From contig NC_080582.1 of NCBI RefSeq assembly GCF_029962835.1, positions 70,738,177 through 70,802,176 of the forward strand: a stretch of 64,000 nt of DNA, written 5' to 3'. Origin of the DNA: Magnolia sinica. Its lineage: Eukaryota; Streptophyta; Magnoliopsida; Magnoliales; Magnoliaceae. Shown piece by piece: positions 43,336-55,872 of this stretch. Below the pieces are notes generated by a model. The model made no database searches, was not told where the DNA came from, and saw only the letters and a program-made list of their open reading frames with translations. Every line of letters begins with the position of its first letter. Positions within the stretch are counted from its first letter, which is position 1. The position numbers were made by a program, and so were the translations under genes.

Positions 43336-43926
43336 ATGGCAGTGGCAGCTCCGCCCCAAGTGAAGCTATTATTCAACAGATGGGTCCTTTGACGAAGTCG
43401 AAGTCGAGGTTGGTGACATATCTTTGGCCAATTATATCGGTGTGTCCGCATCCAAACACGCCACCTATGACCCCCATACTGCTGGAACATAATCAGTTAA
43501 AAAGGTTCTGCAAGGCCTCATGCCCTATTGTGAAGAGGTTGACAATTCACTGATGATGCACGGCCAGAACAATGGAAAGAAGCTGATGGCCGTTTGAATT
43601 GTCAAGCCTGCGATGGAAATTATCCGTCTGCTCACAGACCTCAACCCCATTCAACTTATTGTGGATGCGATTATCAATAGTGGGCCAAGAGAAGATGCTA
43701 CTTGTATCAGTTCTGCCGGTGTTCTAAGGCGTCAAGCAGTCGATATCTCTCCTCTTAGATGTGTTAACCACGCAATATACCTTGTTACAACTGGTGCTCG
43801 TGAGAATATCAAGACCATAGCGGAGTGCTTGGCAAACGAGCTCATCAATGCGGCAAATGGGCCTTGAACAGCTATGCCATTAAGAAGAAACATGAGATTG
43901 AGCAGGTTGCCAAGGCAAACCGTTGA
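43336..43926 (+). pseudogene. Processed pseudogene of ribosomal protein uS7 (RPS5)
   Basis: The segment corresponds to nearly the whole uS7/RPS5 protein of the small ribosomal subunit without introns. ATG 43336 opens [16 protein letters not shown], then a frameshift leads to [18 protein letters not shown], a further frameshift to [17 protein letters not shown], an in-frame TGA, and the longest clean part 43613-43867 ([20 protein letters not shown], then [20 protein letters not shown]). A short deletion drops residues after TTGARE, and a frameshift precedes the C-terminal SYAIKKKHEIEQVAKANR, ending at TGA 43924. It interrupts segmental duplication S. No poly(A) tail is seen, because an LTR fragment starts 12 bp after the stop. 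Confidence 0.9.
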
Positions 43927-43937
43927 GAGTTTATTCT

Positions 43938-44410
43938 TGACGCAGGGAAGGACATGATGAGGTCGATCACCGTCTTCCTCAGGGATAACTACTCTGAATA
44001 CACGGAGCTCTTTGGATTCCTCACAGAGTTTTCTCAAATCCACGGGGATAGAATAGAAATAATTTCTAATAAATTTGAAAATAAATTAATTGATGATTTT
44101 AAAAAAATGAAATTACAATCCTTTAAATAATGAGTTCAAACCAGGACGGAGTTTTAGATTCAAACTCCCTAAAAACGTGACTTACTTATAAGCTTACTAA
44201 TTTTAGATGGTCATCATTCCTACTAGATTTGATGGTTTTCGGACAAAAATAGTAAGTGTGTAATTTGGCCTAACCATATTGTTCTCCTAGTTTTTATAAG
44301 CCCTTTTCATGTTGGTCACGACTCCTAAAACTCAAAAAGTTATGATCGAATTAAAACTTACTATTTATAGTAAAAATGAAAATAAAATGGACTTTTGACC
44401 ATCGATCAGA
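43938..44410 (-). repeat. LTR fragment of second Ty3 family
   Basis: On the minus strand it ends CCTGCGTCA at 43938 and matches the LTR at 28359-29078 for about 470 bp before stopping near 44410. It carries the family's repeated TATTTATAGTAA words. It lies directly behind the RPS5 pseudogene. Confidence 0.8.
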
Positions 44411-45629
44411 TAGAATCTATCATTTGGGTAGGTGAGTCTAAATTACTTAACTACTATAGAAATTTACTGCCATGTTAGGGTGATTGTCTTGCAGTTGTGT
44501 TCTCAGAAGTAATACTAATAGCCATTGAGTTAAAAAATTAAATAAATAAATAAACCATTTTATCGATAGCCATTGATCATACAGATAGCCAAGATCAGTT
44601 GCATAAAATATTCCCAGTCAACAATTTAATCCATCTATTTCTTAGAACCCATCATTGATAGCTTATGATTATAAAGAATTATTTTTGTTAAAAAATTGTA
44701 ACCACCCCATCCATGGCTTAGATATGGCCATAGAAACTAACGATGCATCAAGGATTTATTAGATAATCCAATCAGTGAAATTTTCGCATAGCGGATGAAA
44801 TCTGCTTTATACATAATAGGCAGCTCTGATTGATTGGTTGATTGGAGTATCCAAGAGAACCAATGCAGTTAGGAGTATGACTCATAATGCTCTGAGATCA
44901 AAGGAGCTCGGTAGGGAATGTTAATGTCCCCACATATGTACATGTCACATGGCACATCCAATCATCACTGGAGATCATTCATTCTTTTATAGACACCATT
45001 GATGGCAAGCCATGGTCAGAAAATCATGCCGATGTGGTGATCTTAATCATCTGATCAATATCATGAAAAACACTTTGATTAGAATGAAATGGAGAAACAA
45101 AATAGATCCATAGTTATCTCAAAATATATATTCAATAGGCCCCACCCGATCTATGATAGGTAGAAAGCCGATAGTTGTACCAAAATGGCCACCTTCATAT
45201 CAATGTAGACATCAAGCTGATGTGATATTTTCACCATGGCTTTCCCCCGTGCTGTGAACGAAAGGATGGCGCAAACCAATGACCAAAACATGCCATCAAG
45301 CGTATCATGGATCAGAAAATTACGCTTATTTGATTCTCTGAGTAGCAGATTGGCAAACTTTTAATGGACAGTCGAAAATGAAAAATATCTAAATAATCTT
45401 ATTTTAATAAACAAGTGTCCACAAATTAGAGGCCGGCTATGGTTGTCCAACATATCTAAAATTTAGCCTATTCAATTTTAACGAAGAGGTTTGCACAAAT
45501 GCATTGAGACTATAGCCATTGAAACTGATCTTTCTTCAATGACCTAAATCATTTATACGATGGGATGGAACGCTCAACAGATGTATCAGATTGGATATTT
45601 CAATCTTTTGATTCCACAAAGGTTATGGT
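44411..45629. other. Non-coding stretch, no gene seen
   Basis: AT-rich sequence without ORFs, inverted ends or repeats that I could recognise. Confidence 0.5.
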
Positions 45630-45644
45630 GAGTGTCCATTTCCT

Positions 45645-45759
45645 GAGTGAAAGATACCTCATTTCAACACTGAGGTCTTGGTATCGATTCTCTAGTGGGG
45701 GTGGCTAACAGTGAAGTATGAACTGACAGTGGGGTGTACTAACAAGCTAACCCAAAAAA
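45645..45759 (+). mobile_element. SINE, copy 2, 5'-truncated
   Basis: It matches 6190-6305 from GAGTGAAAGATA to the short A tail, so the A box is lost and the B-box-like GGTATCGATTC remains. A perfect 15-bp direct repeat, GAGTGTCCATTTCCT, flanks it (45630-45644, 45760-45774). This is the clearest target duplication for the family. Confidence 0.85.
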
Positions 45760-46084
45760 GAGTGTCCATTTCCTAAGATAAAAAACTCAAAATTTGATTG
45801 CTTAAAATCATATTTAAGAAGTTTTATTTGCTATATATCCATCATGCAAGTTCGGATTTATGGAATAAACAGTTTAATCGCTGGAAGATAACCTGGATTC
45901 AACGACTAAAGTCCCCACAGACCATATTGTAATAACCCAATACCCTCGGTTTTATTTAAGCTAACCTCTCTGATTTATTATATGACATGTATAATATTTC
46001 TATGTGCCTACATATCAAGCGTCATGCATAACTCAGAGACTTAGTAGGGTAGGCTGTTGGCCAGGTTTAGTGGGGTATAAATGC

Positions 46085-46790
46085 CCATAATAGGGGTGGC
46101 AATGACAAAGCTGTCTGAATGGCCTGACCCTATAGGTCCAGAATGGCACGGTTTGGCTGGTAACCCCGACACCAATCAGCTAACTGGTGTCGAAGCTTTG
46201 TGGAGCCCACCATGATGTACGTGTTTTATCCACCCCGTCTATCCAGTTTTCCAACTCATTTTAGGGCATGAGACCAAAAATAAGGTAGATTAATGAAAGT
46301 TCAAGTGGACCACACCATAGGAAACAATGGGGACTGAAAATTTTCCATTGAAAACCTATTGGGGGCAATGAAAGCTTTAGATCAGGCTGTTATTTGTGAT
46401 TTCCTTTCATTGAGGTCTGTGTGAAGTCATGAACGTATTGGATGACAAACACCACTGCCCCAAGAAGATTTCAACAGTGGATGTCATTGTTCCCACTATT
46501 TTATATGGTATGGTCTACTTAGAACTTTTGAATTATCCATCTCATTTTTGGGCTCAATCTTTAAAATAAACTGACGACATGGATAAAACACATATATCAT
46601 GATGGGCCCATAGAGTTTTGATACCAGACAGCTGGCTGGTGTCAGGCTCACCAGCCAAACCATGTCCGACCAAGGCCAGCACTCTAAATTTCGCCTAAGA
46701 GGCCAGGCTTGAAGTCTAAGGCAAGGCTGGGCCAAGACCATTAATGAATAGGCTGGTGCAGGCAGGCGCGGGCAGGCTTGTTTGCTGATG
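46085..46790. mobile_element. hAT-like relic hosting a MITE
   Basis: AGGGGTGGCAATGAC at 46085 and a GGCAGGCGCGGGCAGGC stretch at 46760 enclose GGCCTGACC-type arms like those at 1520-2010. The MITE at 46150-46661 sits inside. No target duplication for the outer element was seen. Confidence 0.3.
46150..46661. mobile_element. Complete MITE with about 110-bp inverted arms
   Basis: The left arm begins GGTTTGGCTGGTAACCCCG and passes through CCACCATGATGTACGTG. The right arm is its imperfect inverse, ending GTGAGCC-type then ACCAGCCAAACC. The interior has CAAGTGGACCACACCATAGG. It is non-coding, and the arms could form a long hairpin. No target duplication was clear. Confidence 0.75.
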
Positions 46791-47279
46791 GGATACTTGA
46801 CTTATTTTGGCAGAGGGAAATTCTGAATTATTTAATACACTTGCTTCTCATGACACTTGACACATGGGCTCTTAAAATGGAACACGTGGCATATATTAAG
46901 TCGAATTAAATAGATAACAGTGAAACTCATTTTTATAAATTACTTTACACTGAACATGCAATGTCTCAAAATTACGCTAGTACACTGTGGTGCGCTACAC
47001 CACATAAATGTATAGATTTTAGGCATGACTGTACGTTGCTACCTTTGGTGTGTCCTACCTGAGTGTTGGAGCAGGATGATTCTTTGAATTCAATGGGAAC
47101 ATGATGAGGCGTAATTGATGTACGGTTTTGATTCTACATAGACATCACAAATGAACTTTACACAACTTGATTTTATGATAACTACCCTGCATTCAAATGT
47201 ATGTGATCATCACCCTTTTTTACCCTTTTCTCTATGAATTTATGTTACACCCGAGTGGCAATGGGTCGGGCATCCTCTG

Positions 47280-47720
47280 TACACGAGTTGAACCCGGCTC
47301 AGATCGGCTCATCCAGCAGGCTATCCTAACTTAAACTCGGCTTGGCTCAGTCCTCGAGTATGACTAGACAATCGTCTCGACTCTATTAGCATCTCAAGCC
47401 AAATTCGAGCTAAGCTTGAGCTTGATCTTTCAAGCTGAGTTTGGGTTCAAGCATTAGAGCTGATTTTGATTTTAAATTTTATAGTTTTTAATATATATAT
47501 AATTTATTTAAATATTTAAACTAAGTGAACTCGATATGAGAGTTTGGGTCAAGTTTCGAGCCGAGTTGAGTAGAGTTTGGTCTAACATGAACTTGGCTCA
47601 AAAAAAATTTGAACTGAAAAATTAAGCTCAAACTCAGTTTCAAGATGAGTCGAGTCAAGATTTTCTGAGTTGAGTCAAGGAAGTTAACTGAGCTAACTCA
47701 ATTCGTGTACAACTCTAGCA
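47280..47720. mobile_element. hAT-like element
   Basis: TCTGTACACGAGTTGAACC at left and CAATTCGTGTACAACTCTAG at right are inverted repeats of the type seen at 3548-3980. The centre has an AT-rich core near 47470-47520. The target duplication is not clear. Confidence 0.6.
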
Positions 47721-47815
47721 CCCTGCCTAGTCCGGCTCTAGACGGGCTTGGGCCTATCAGCTTGGCCCAGGGTTCGGTTTGGGCCAGATATGTATGGCCC
47801 AATCAATTTTTTGGC

Positions 47816-48345
47816 TGGTCTTTTGAGCACACCTTGTCCCAGAGGTGCTCGGCCACTAGCTGACCCCAGCTCGATCCTCGAGCCTGATTGGCCAGTTCGG
47901 CTCGGTTCGGTCAGCAACTCGGGCCAGTTCGAGCCAAGGTCAAGCCTCTGTGCTTTTTGTCAAACACATGGAGTGCACCTTCAATTTCTCACGGAATATA
48001 AAGCAGCAGCTTCAGTTTACAGGTATTTCATTCCACGCTCAATCGGCAACATAAAAATTAATATACAAGGATATTTGTTTCATATCCATACCTTCCATGT
48101 CACCAGTAGAATGTTCATTGAGTCATTTCATCAAACACTTGCTGAGCAACATCAATATCAAAATAACCAAGTCATCGAATTGGTTCAATCCGAGTTCAAT
48201 TTGAGTTGGGGTTCGATCTGAGTCAAGCTCGGGCAAGCTCCAACTCAGCTCGAAAATTTTTCAAGCCCAAAAAATCAGCTCGAACCAAGCCGAATCCAGC
48301 TTTTTTGAGTCGAGCGAGCTAACTCAGTTTGTGTACAGCTCTACC
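47816..48345. mobile_element. hAT-type MITE, orthologous to 3548-3980
   Basis: Contains CACTAGCTGACCC, GAGTGCACCTTCAATTTCTCA and GAGCAACATCAATATCAAA in the order of 3548-3980 and ends GTGTACAGCTCTA. The left end is degraded. It came with segmental duplication S. The 157-codon ORF at 47748-48221 is an accident of this repeat. Confidence 0.6.
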
Positions 48346-49127
48346 TTGGCCTGACCAAAAGGGCATTTAAGTAACTTAATGTGCTCTAAGTAAACCAGTA
48401 CTATCATAAGCTCACGGTGCCACTAGTAGATGTGAAGACCACCTGATGTATGCTGACCATCCAACCACTCCATATGACGTGTTACCTCCTTTTATTCCAT
48501 ATGTCAAAAATCAGCATGATTCAACACTCAGGTGGACCACAACATAGGAAACAATGCGAGAGAGGAGGCCCGGCCTTTATTTGCGCAGAGGCTCCAACTG
48601 AGGTGAAAAATAGCCTGACTTTTTCCTGACTCGTCATCCAAGGCAGATGAACGGTCCGAATGGCCTAGATTCAATCTAAACCACATGACGGGTCCTCCGT
48701 GCAAATCAAGGGTAGGCGTTCCCTTACAACTTGTAACCTGCGTTGTGGGCCACCTGATTGGAATAACGGACATGCTCTCACGCATCTGATAGATGGGTTG
48801 GATTTCGTTTCATGCATCACTTGGGCCCCATATCTTTTCGGTACCACCATAAGCATGAAGACGTGGGGCCTTCATGATGCATGCATAAAATGCAGCCCGT
48901 ACATCCTATGCGTCAGCGTATTTTATTCAGGACCCTAAAATTAGGTTGATCATCCGATCCATTCAGATTATTCATACGGTCCAGATTATGGGTCTTGCCA
49001 AAAATGGTTAGAAAAGGCTAATTTTTTGCAACTGAAAGTAACATGAGGTGATGCATCTGATGGATGGGTTGGATGGCCTTCGTACTTACGGTGGTACCAT
49101 AAGGCATTTGCTTACTTCCCTCTTTCT

Positions 49128-49716
49128 TAGAGGTGGGCACGGGATGACTCGATCCGGCTAACTCGACTCGTCTCACTCGTTCAGATCCGACTCAACTCAA
49201 ACCGGATGGGTGAATCGGTCTGAACCGAGTAGGCTTCGCCTGATCTGAACCCAAACTGAGTCGGGTCGAGTTAGAGTCGAGTTCGAGTTACCTAGTAACT
49301 CGACCCGACTCAATCCGGTTAGACCCAACTCGATCCGAAACCCAACTCTCTAACCTTACCCGCCGCACCTACCCCGACCTAATTCCAAAATCTCTCTCTT
49401 CCTCCCTCATCCTCTTTATCTTCCAAGCTCAGCAATCATCCACCACTATCACTCTCCTCCTCTCTCTCCTCTCTACTCTCTCAGTCTCTCCCTCCCTCAT
49501 ATCTCAATCCAACTCGGTGCCAACTCGACCCGGCTCGATACTTCTGACCAGATCAGACTCGGTCCAGATCAGTCCAAGCCAGACCAGACTCGGATGGAGT
49601 CAAGCATGCTAGACTCGGTATAGAGTTGGATCAAGTTCGGGTCAGGCCTATTTCAAAACAGGATCGAGTCGAGTTAGCCCTAACTTAAGTCCGACTCGAC
49701 TCGATGCCCAGCTCTA
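49128..49716. mobile_element. hAT-type element with 8-bp target duplication
   Basis: Starts TAGAGGTGGGCACGGG and ends TGCCCAGCTCTA. The flanks are CTCTTTCT (49120-49127) and CTCTTTCC (49717-49724), 7 of 8 identical. The arms are full of GACTCGACTC and CGAGTCGAGTT words around a CT-rich centre (49390-49500). No transposase is encoded. Confidence 0.8.
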
Positions 49717-49724
49717 CTCTTTCC

Positions 49725-50561
49725 CATCCCATCCTCTCTCTCTCTCTCTCTCAACCCTTTTTCTTTTTCTTTTCTTTTGTTTTTTATACGGTGGTCAAGA
49801 GTGTTGGGCCGGGTCCAACTTGTCTCAGCCTCTAGCCCATGCTCGGTGGGCCAGACCTAGCCTTGCTCAGCCCAAAGCCAACCCAACCCAACCTATTCCC
49901 ACAATTGGGAGTAGTCTCTGAGAGGCAAGTCCAAGACCAGGAGGACTGGGTCCAGGGATTACTGGACCAGGGCTGTGTTTGAGGCTAACCTCAGCCCAGC
50001 CTTGTTCCGTCCATTGACAACTTTAACCCGTATCTTTATGGGTATTGCACCTATTCCCATGTTGGGCAGTGAATGAGCACCCTATTCTATTCTACCCATT
50101 AGAATGTGGAGAACCCAGGATCTAAAATTAAATAATAATAATAAGAAATAAATAAATAAGGTGTCGGGTATCTGTATTCTCACCTGTACCATCATCACTG
50201 TAACTCAGCGCATATCAGCCATTAGTTTCATCAGACTTTGGCCTAAAGCATGGAAGAATTTCTCTTTTGAGGCACTTTAGTGGTCTGTGTGCCACCTAAT
50301 CTGCACATCAAGCCAGTCTCATTATGATGACGGGATGTTCTGAAATTAAGATAATCAAATCATCAGGTGGACCACACCATAGAAAACAATGAATAATTAA
50401 TGAAAAACTCACTGGATGCCCAACATGATGGTTGGATCAACTGAACTTTGGGGATCCCATTTTCCCATGGGGCAACTCCTGTTGGAGAGGTGGGAGAGTG
50501 CAATGTTGTAGAATGAGTTTATCATGCAATGTCAAAGAGGAATTGTTATCTATTTTTATGG
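49725..50561. other. Non-coding stretch with hAT-like debris
   Basis: A stretch from about 49795 to 50030 has GGGCCGGGTCCAACTT and GCCCAGCC words like the hAT relics elsewhere. The rest, including 50340-50400 with GGTGGACCACACCATAG, is old MITE debris. No gene seen. Confidence 0.45.
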
Positions 50562-51040
50562 GAGCCGATTAGGTGAGACCCGGGCCTCACCCAAGACAGT
50601 GCGGCCCTTACCATGGGCCCCACCTTGATGTGTGTATTCCATATCCACCTTATCCATCCGTTTTAGCCTATTATTTTAGGACATTATCCAAAAAATGAAG
50701 CAGATCCAATTATCTCAGGGCTACGAAAGTTCTAGATGAAGCTGATATTTGCTTTTCCCTTCATCCAGGCTCATGTGACCTTGTCAACAGATTAGATGGA
50801 AAATAAACGCTAGGACGACATTAAGGTGCGTCCATAATGGTCAATCACCACTGTTTCCTATGGTGGTATGGTATGGTCCACTTGATAATTGGATCTGCTT
50901 CATTTTTTTTTGGGATAATTCCTTAAAATCTCTGCAAGAACGAATGGACAGGATGAATACAGAATATGCACATAAAAGTGGGCCCCATGGTAAGGGCTGC
51001 ACCATCTTGGGTGAGGCCAGGTCTCACCTGACCGCCCCTC
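50562..51040. mobile_element. Complete MITE (GGTGAGACC ends)
   Basis: Left arm: GGTGAGACCCGGGCCTCACC then GTGCGGCCCTTACCATGG and GCCCCACCTTGATG. The right arm is its imperfect inverse, ending GGCCAGGTCTCACC. Subterminal AAATGAAGCAGATCCAA and its inverse lie further in. It is non-coding. This is the full-length reference for the half copies at 185 and 8190. Confidence 0.8.
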
Positions 51041-51391
51041 TTTTTTATATATATGGTTTTTGTGTTAATTACTATAGGTGAGGAATTCTGATTTTATCAA
51101 AACTTGAATACATGACAAACACGGTGAAGTTCTTTTTGAAGAGATGAAACAACCTAACTGTCCTCGTTTATTTTTATTTGTTTTTTGCTAAAATCCATTG
51201 GAATAATGCATTGCGGCCTACATGGTTTGTATGGGCTGCACGTGAATTTTTTATTTCCCGGGTGTTTTTATTGGGTTTTTTTTTTTTATGGTTGTGGCTC
51301 AACAATTTCAGATCACCTTGAATTTTTATTTATCTTATCATCATAGTAGGCATACTTGTTTGGAAGGGTTGGTTGTCATAGAAACAATCCG

Positions 51392-51575
51392 TGGTCCCCA
51401 ATCCCAAACTCCGCCATTCTTTGAAGGAAAGGGTGGACCACATCATTTTGGTCTTTTGATCTTGCAAAAGCATGTCCTAGTCTTTTTTAATTGCCCTTGC
51501 ACTTTTTAGTAAAACCATACCTTCTAAGGAATTCCATACTAAAAATACTGGAAAGTATTGGACATATATAGTTAG
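51392..51575. repeat. Direct repeat D, copy 1
   Basis: Matches 52445-52620 in the same orientation, sharing CCATTCTTTGAAGG, AAGCATGTCCTAGTC and TAGTAAAACCATA. The function is unknown; there is no ORF. Confidence 0.75.
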
Positions 51576-51978
51576 GCACAGAGTGTTTCAGTGGGTGCTG
51601 CATCATGTTGACCGAGAACGATTTTAGGTTCATGTAACTTGAGATGTGTTCTGAAAAGTTCTTATATGTCATCTTGAGAGAGAGAGAGAGTGGGTTGGAT
51701 TTGTAAACCACATCTCAGTGAGCCCAATAAATGATCACAAAGGTTTTAATGGGCAGATAATCCCTTTCAACTGCTGTATGTGGTGTGGCCCACATAAGTT
51801 ATGGATTGACCTGATTTTTAATCCAGCCCATCCACTGTGCGTGTCCCACTTGGATGAGGGCTCAGACCAAGTTTCAGCCACTTCCAAAACTTAAGTGGGC
51901 CCCGCCAAGTGATTTTATATGATTTAGGCATGGTTTTAGATGGTATGGCCCACTTGAGTTCCTTATACGATGATTTTT

Positions 51979-52040
51979 GAGATATCCCATAACCTAAAGG
52001 GGATCCATTAAGATATCCTATAACCTAAAGGGGACCCATC
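51979..52040. repeat. 33-bp tandem duplication
   Basis: AGATATCCCATAACCTAAAGG and a near copy follow each other directly, each ending in a GGATCC or GGACCC variant and CAT. Confidence 0.8.
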
Positions 52041-52395
52041 AAATGCACGGTGTTGATGTTCAACGCACATCACAGTAAGCTCGACCTCATGGGAAGTTAC
52101 CATGAGGTCAACCTCATAGTACCATTTCCCCTTGATCTTTGCACACATGTCATGGGCATGGAATCTAAATGGTCCATATGATGCCGCACCCCTTGAAACT
52201 CTATAAACCTAATTTGCAGCTTGATCCAAACTCTAGTGAGCTATAACAAGGAGAAATGCAAATCAAGAGAGAAAATGGTTTCCTTTTGCCATAGCCCACC
52301 AAAGTTGAACGTTCAGAATTTTTACCTAGCACATGTGTGCAAAGGTGCTCCCAGGTGCTTACATAAGAAAGTGCACAGGTGAGCATTCTCTCTCC

Positions 52396-52399
<4 letters not shown>

Positions 52400-52434
<35 letters not shown>
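52400..52434. repeat. (TA)n microsatellite
   Basis: About 17 TA units. Confidence 0.95.
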
Positions 52435-52436
<2 letters not shown>

Positions 52437-52444
52437 AACAATAA

Positions 52445-52620
52445 AAGTCCTCAATCCTAAACTCCACCATTCTTTGAAGGGAAGGGTGGACCAAGTCTTT
52501 TGACCTTCAAAAAGCATGTCCTAGTCATTTTTAAATGCCATTACATTTTTTAGTAAAACCATAACTTCTAAGGGAATTCGGCACTAAAAATCCCGTGAAG
52601 TAATTGGGCATATATAGTAG
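52445..52620. repeat. Direct repeat D, copy 2
   Basis: Second copy of 51392-51575, about 1 kb downstream, with small indels. Confidence 0.75.
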
Positions 52621-52754
52621 ATAGTACCATTTAAAATGAAATTACAGAAAATATCATATTTAGAATATAATAATTAAATTGCAATTTGCCTACTACCCAA
52701 GCATACACTAAACGATGATTACCAACTGAAGTACTCCAATTTACATAATCTTAT

Positions 52755-53030
52755 TGTGAATGTAACGGGCCAAGCTGGGCTAGGCCATCAAGATCGTGGG
52801 GCACTGTTCAGCAGTTTGTTATCGGCTCATCGGCCCAGCATATATGGGCCTAGCCAGCACTTGAATTTGACAAAATTTTCTATTCAACCCTTATTCACAT
52901 CTTTCATGAGCCAGGATAGGGCCCGAGGACCGGACCAGTGGGCAACGCCGAGCCTAAGTTAATGGCCGAGATTTAAATGGGTTAGGCCTGGGCTTATCTC
53001 GGCGTCGCCACAGCCCATTCACATCCCTAC
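52755..53030. mobile_element. hAT-like relic
   Basis: GGCCAAGCTGGGCTAGGCC at left and GCCCATTCACATCCCTAC at right are typical hAT-like relic ends in this window. No target duplication was found. Confidence 0.3.
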
Positions 53031-54565
53031 CCAATCCAACTCTTCTTTCTGCACGTGCATGGCACGTGCCTGTAGTAGTAATAAAGATATTTGGATGGGA
53101 CCCATTTAGTCATTTTCACTTTTTAAAAAAATGAAAGTTTCAATTGGATTCAATGCACAAAAATCCAAGCAAATGCCCGTCACTATTGACCCAATCTCTT
53201 TCCTTGGGACCAAAGTTTAAACTGACCTTCCTACATAATGATTATAAAAGAATAGAGAAAGTTCTAATGGTCCCAAATGTCATGTGGTCCAATGTTGGGA
53301 ATAATCAATTACAACCATATCATACAAAGCTTACAATGCCACATTGTTTTTCTCACAGAATTTCATATTTGCAGGACATATGAGGCGTCCAAAAGATTAG
53401 GCCCACCATTAAAATCAATGGATCACTGTTGATTATCTGATGTATAGGTGTGCCCCACCTGATGAATACATTGGTCTGATTTTCTGGCCATGTGATCATT
53501 ATGATAGGGCGCACCTTTTGCATAGTTTGGATGTATTATTTTGCATGGTAAGATTAGGATGTTACATGTTCATGTGTCTAGGTGCACGTGTCAGGCGACC
53601 TTTCCTCATAAAATGAAGTTTGCTAGAATGCCTCCCCACTTTGTCCTTTAAATCTAGGGTTACTTACAATGATCTAAATCAATGACATGAAAAGTCTAAG
53701 TTTTTATGGTGGATAGAGGTCAAATAAAAGCTATTAATTTGAATTATTTCAACCTTGATAATTCGGCTCTTTTGCTGTTAATATTGGAAATCAGGAGCCT
53801 TTTTATTTTTTGAAATCCCTCGTGAAGGTAAATCCAATAACATAAATCATTCGCGAGGGTTCACACATGTGTAAACTTATACAGATACAAAAGTGCAATC
53901 ACACACGTACGAGTAGCTGGGGCGCATGCACACATGTAGTGCCGAACAGACTCGAATATTTTCAGTTCATTACAATTTTAGAGGATGAAATTACCAAAAT
54001 ACTTTCATCTTCTTTTTTTTAAAGAAAGTAGAAAACATTATGCACCACATGATGTCTGGAGCATCCAACCCCTCCATCAAATTTAATAAAATATGATAAT
54101 GAGACAAACCAAAAATCAGGCAAATCTAATTTTCATGTGGACCACACCTTTGACAGCATTATCCACCTAAAAAACTCCAAATTTATGTATAAGTTGTAAC
54201 CCACATGATGATTGAATCGGCCTAATTCTTAATTATCTAGTTATGGTACGTGCACCTATTGTATGGGTTGGGTCTCATGTACACACCACATAGGTTTGCA
54301 ATGCTCAATTCCACTTTTAAGAAAAAAAAAAAAGGATATTACGGTCTTTTCACTCAAAAATAAATAAAGAAAGAAACTAGAACAAATAAAATAAAATAAA
54401 CAAAGATTAGTCCACATTCAATGAAAGTAACTACGGAGAAATCAAGTTAGACCTAAAACGTGGAGGTCTCACCTTATTAGTTATTGGTCGCTCTCACGTC
54501 TTTACTATACCTTTGAAGCTGAGTCCTCTCCAAACTCCTAAAATAAGCTTTATCCTGCTAGGGTT
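53031..54565. other. Non-coding stretch, no gene seen
   Basis: AT-rich with scattered GTGGACCACACC-type words (for example near 54140), probably old MITE pieces. Nothing coding or structured is supported. Confidence 0.5.
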
Positions 54566-54830
54566 GTCCGTGGCCCATCTTGATGTGTGTATGACATCCA
54601 ACCTGTCTATTAGGGTTTCCCCACTATTAAAGTTGGACTCCCCAAATCTAAAGCTGATCCTACAATCGCAAGGGCTGTCGCATGAATTTTGAAAGATTGT
54701 GTTGTTGTTGATGATTTTTTATGGTGTGGCCCACCTAATGATTGGACAGGACTGATTTTTAAAGCATCCCATCATCATGGCGGAGGTCACTTAATTTGGC
54801 CGTTGGATGACACGCACGAACAAGGCAGGT
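54566..54830. mobile_element. Diverged MITE
   Basis: GTGGCCCATCTTGATGTGTG at left and GTTGGATGACACGCACG at right are weak inverted counterparts, with GGTGTGGCCCACCTAATGATTG inside. Low sequence support for exact ends. Confidence 0.4.
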
Positions 54831-55860
54831 CCCACACAAGCAATAGTGCATAAGCAGGTTCCTTGGATGGGCCAATCCCAAAATTCATTGATTGGACACT
54901 GTCAACCTCATATTTTAGTGTTTTTTAGGGAGAAAATGAGTGGTCAAAAAGACCTCCAAAAGAATGGTTAGGATTGTTGAATTAATGTTGTTTTTGGAGT
55001 ATGGCCCATCTCAGGTATAACCAGCTTGAAAAGTAAGTCATTGGTAATTTAAGCAAGAAAAAACATGAAAACAAACCAGTCTATCAGGGGAATAACGGTG
55101 CTAGCGTTCAAGTTGCAAGTATCATTAATTGATACTCGGGAATTAGATCTCCAATGCAGGTGTCTATGCGAACGTGAATTCAGATCGCCCAAGTGGTGAC
55201 CCGCTGCCAATTGATCATAGTGAAAATGGACTTAGATTGGTTGTTATTGTCGGAATTATGGGCCACATGTGGCATATATTCATCTGATAATGCAATGATT
55301 GGTTTAGATATAGCATATGACTATCAGAGTGGGGCCAAGATCATAGTGAGTGTATACAGCTTATTGTGAGTATGATGTACAAGAGACAATTCTCATTGAG
55401 TTGAGATATGAGTTCTCTCCCAAAGACGGTATTGAGAAGACATGGACATGAAAGAGTCCCGAGATGGGTAGGATCTTCACAAAGCATCCTTGTTACAAGG
55501 AAATGTCTGGTCTCCAAAGACATACACTTGACACGGACATTTCTATTTCCATTGGAGAGCATATACACACTAGGTGTAGAGGAGGTGAAAGACCGGCATG
55601 TGGCCCTCTACAATCAACACATTGGCCAATCAATGTATACATTCTAAATTCATTGAATTTCATAAATTGATGTTAATACAAATTCTAGAATATGTTGTGA
55701 TGGCTTTATTAAAGTTATGTTTATCATAAACTCAGTCACAAGTGCAATATGATGAAATTTAATTGGACTACAGATTGCTGTCAAAGATGAATGAATCCAC
55801 ACAGTGCATGTTTGAAAGTTATTCGGTATATAACAATCATTGAATTTTGGAATTGGCCAG
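54831..55860. other. Non-coding stretch, no gene seen
   Basis: Short overlapping ORFs on both strands around 55341-55670 have no recognisable domain and shadow each other; nothing is supported as a gene. Confidence 0.45.
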
Positions 55861-55872
55861 CCGACACTTCGT

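Larger units (their letters stand above)
42860..48950. repeat. Segmental duplication S, copy 2 (expanded)
   Basis: Collinear with 1960-4450 but interrupted. After 43256 come the RPS5 pseudogene, an LTR fragment, unrelated sequence, a SINE and a MITE; the match resumes at 46985. Another hAT-like element (47280-47720) is inserted before the block matching 2640. Confidence 0.7.

Noticed and set aside
47748..48221. 157-codon plus-strand ORF
   Set aside because: It runs across the edge of a hAT-type MITE, and the matching element at 3548-3980 has no such frame.
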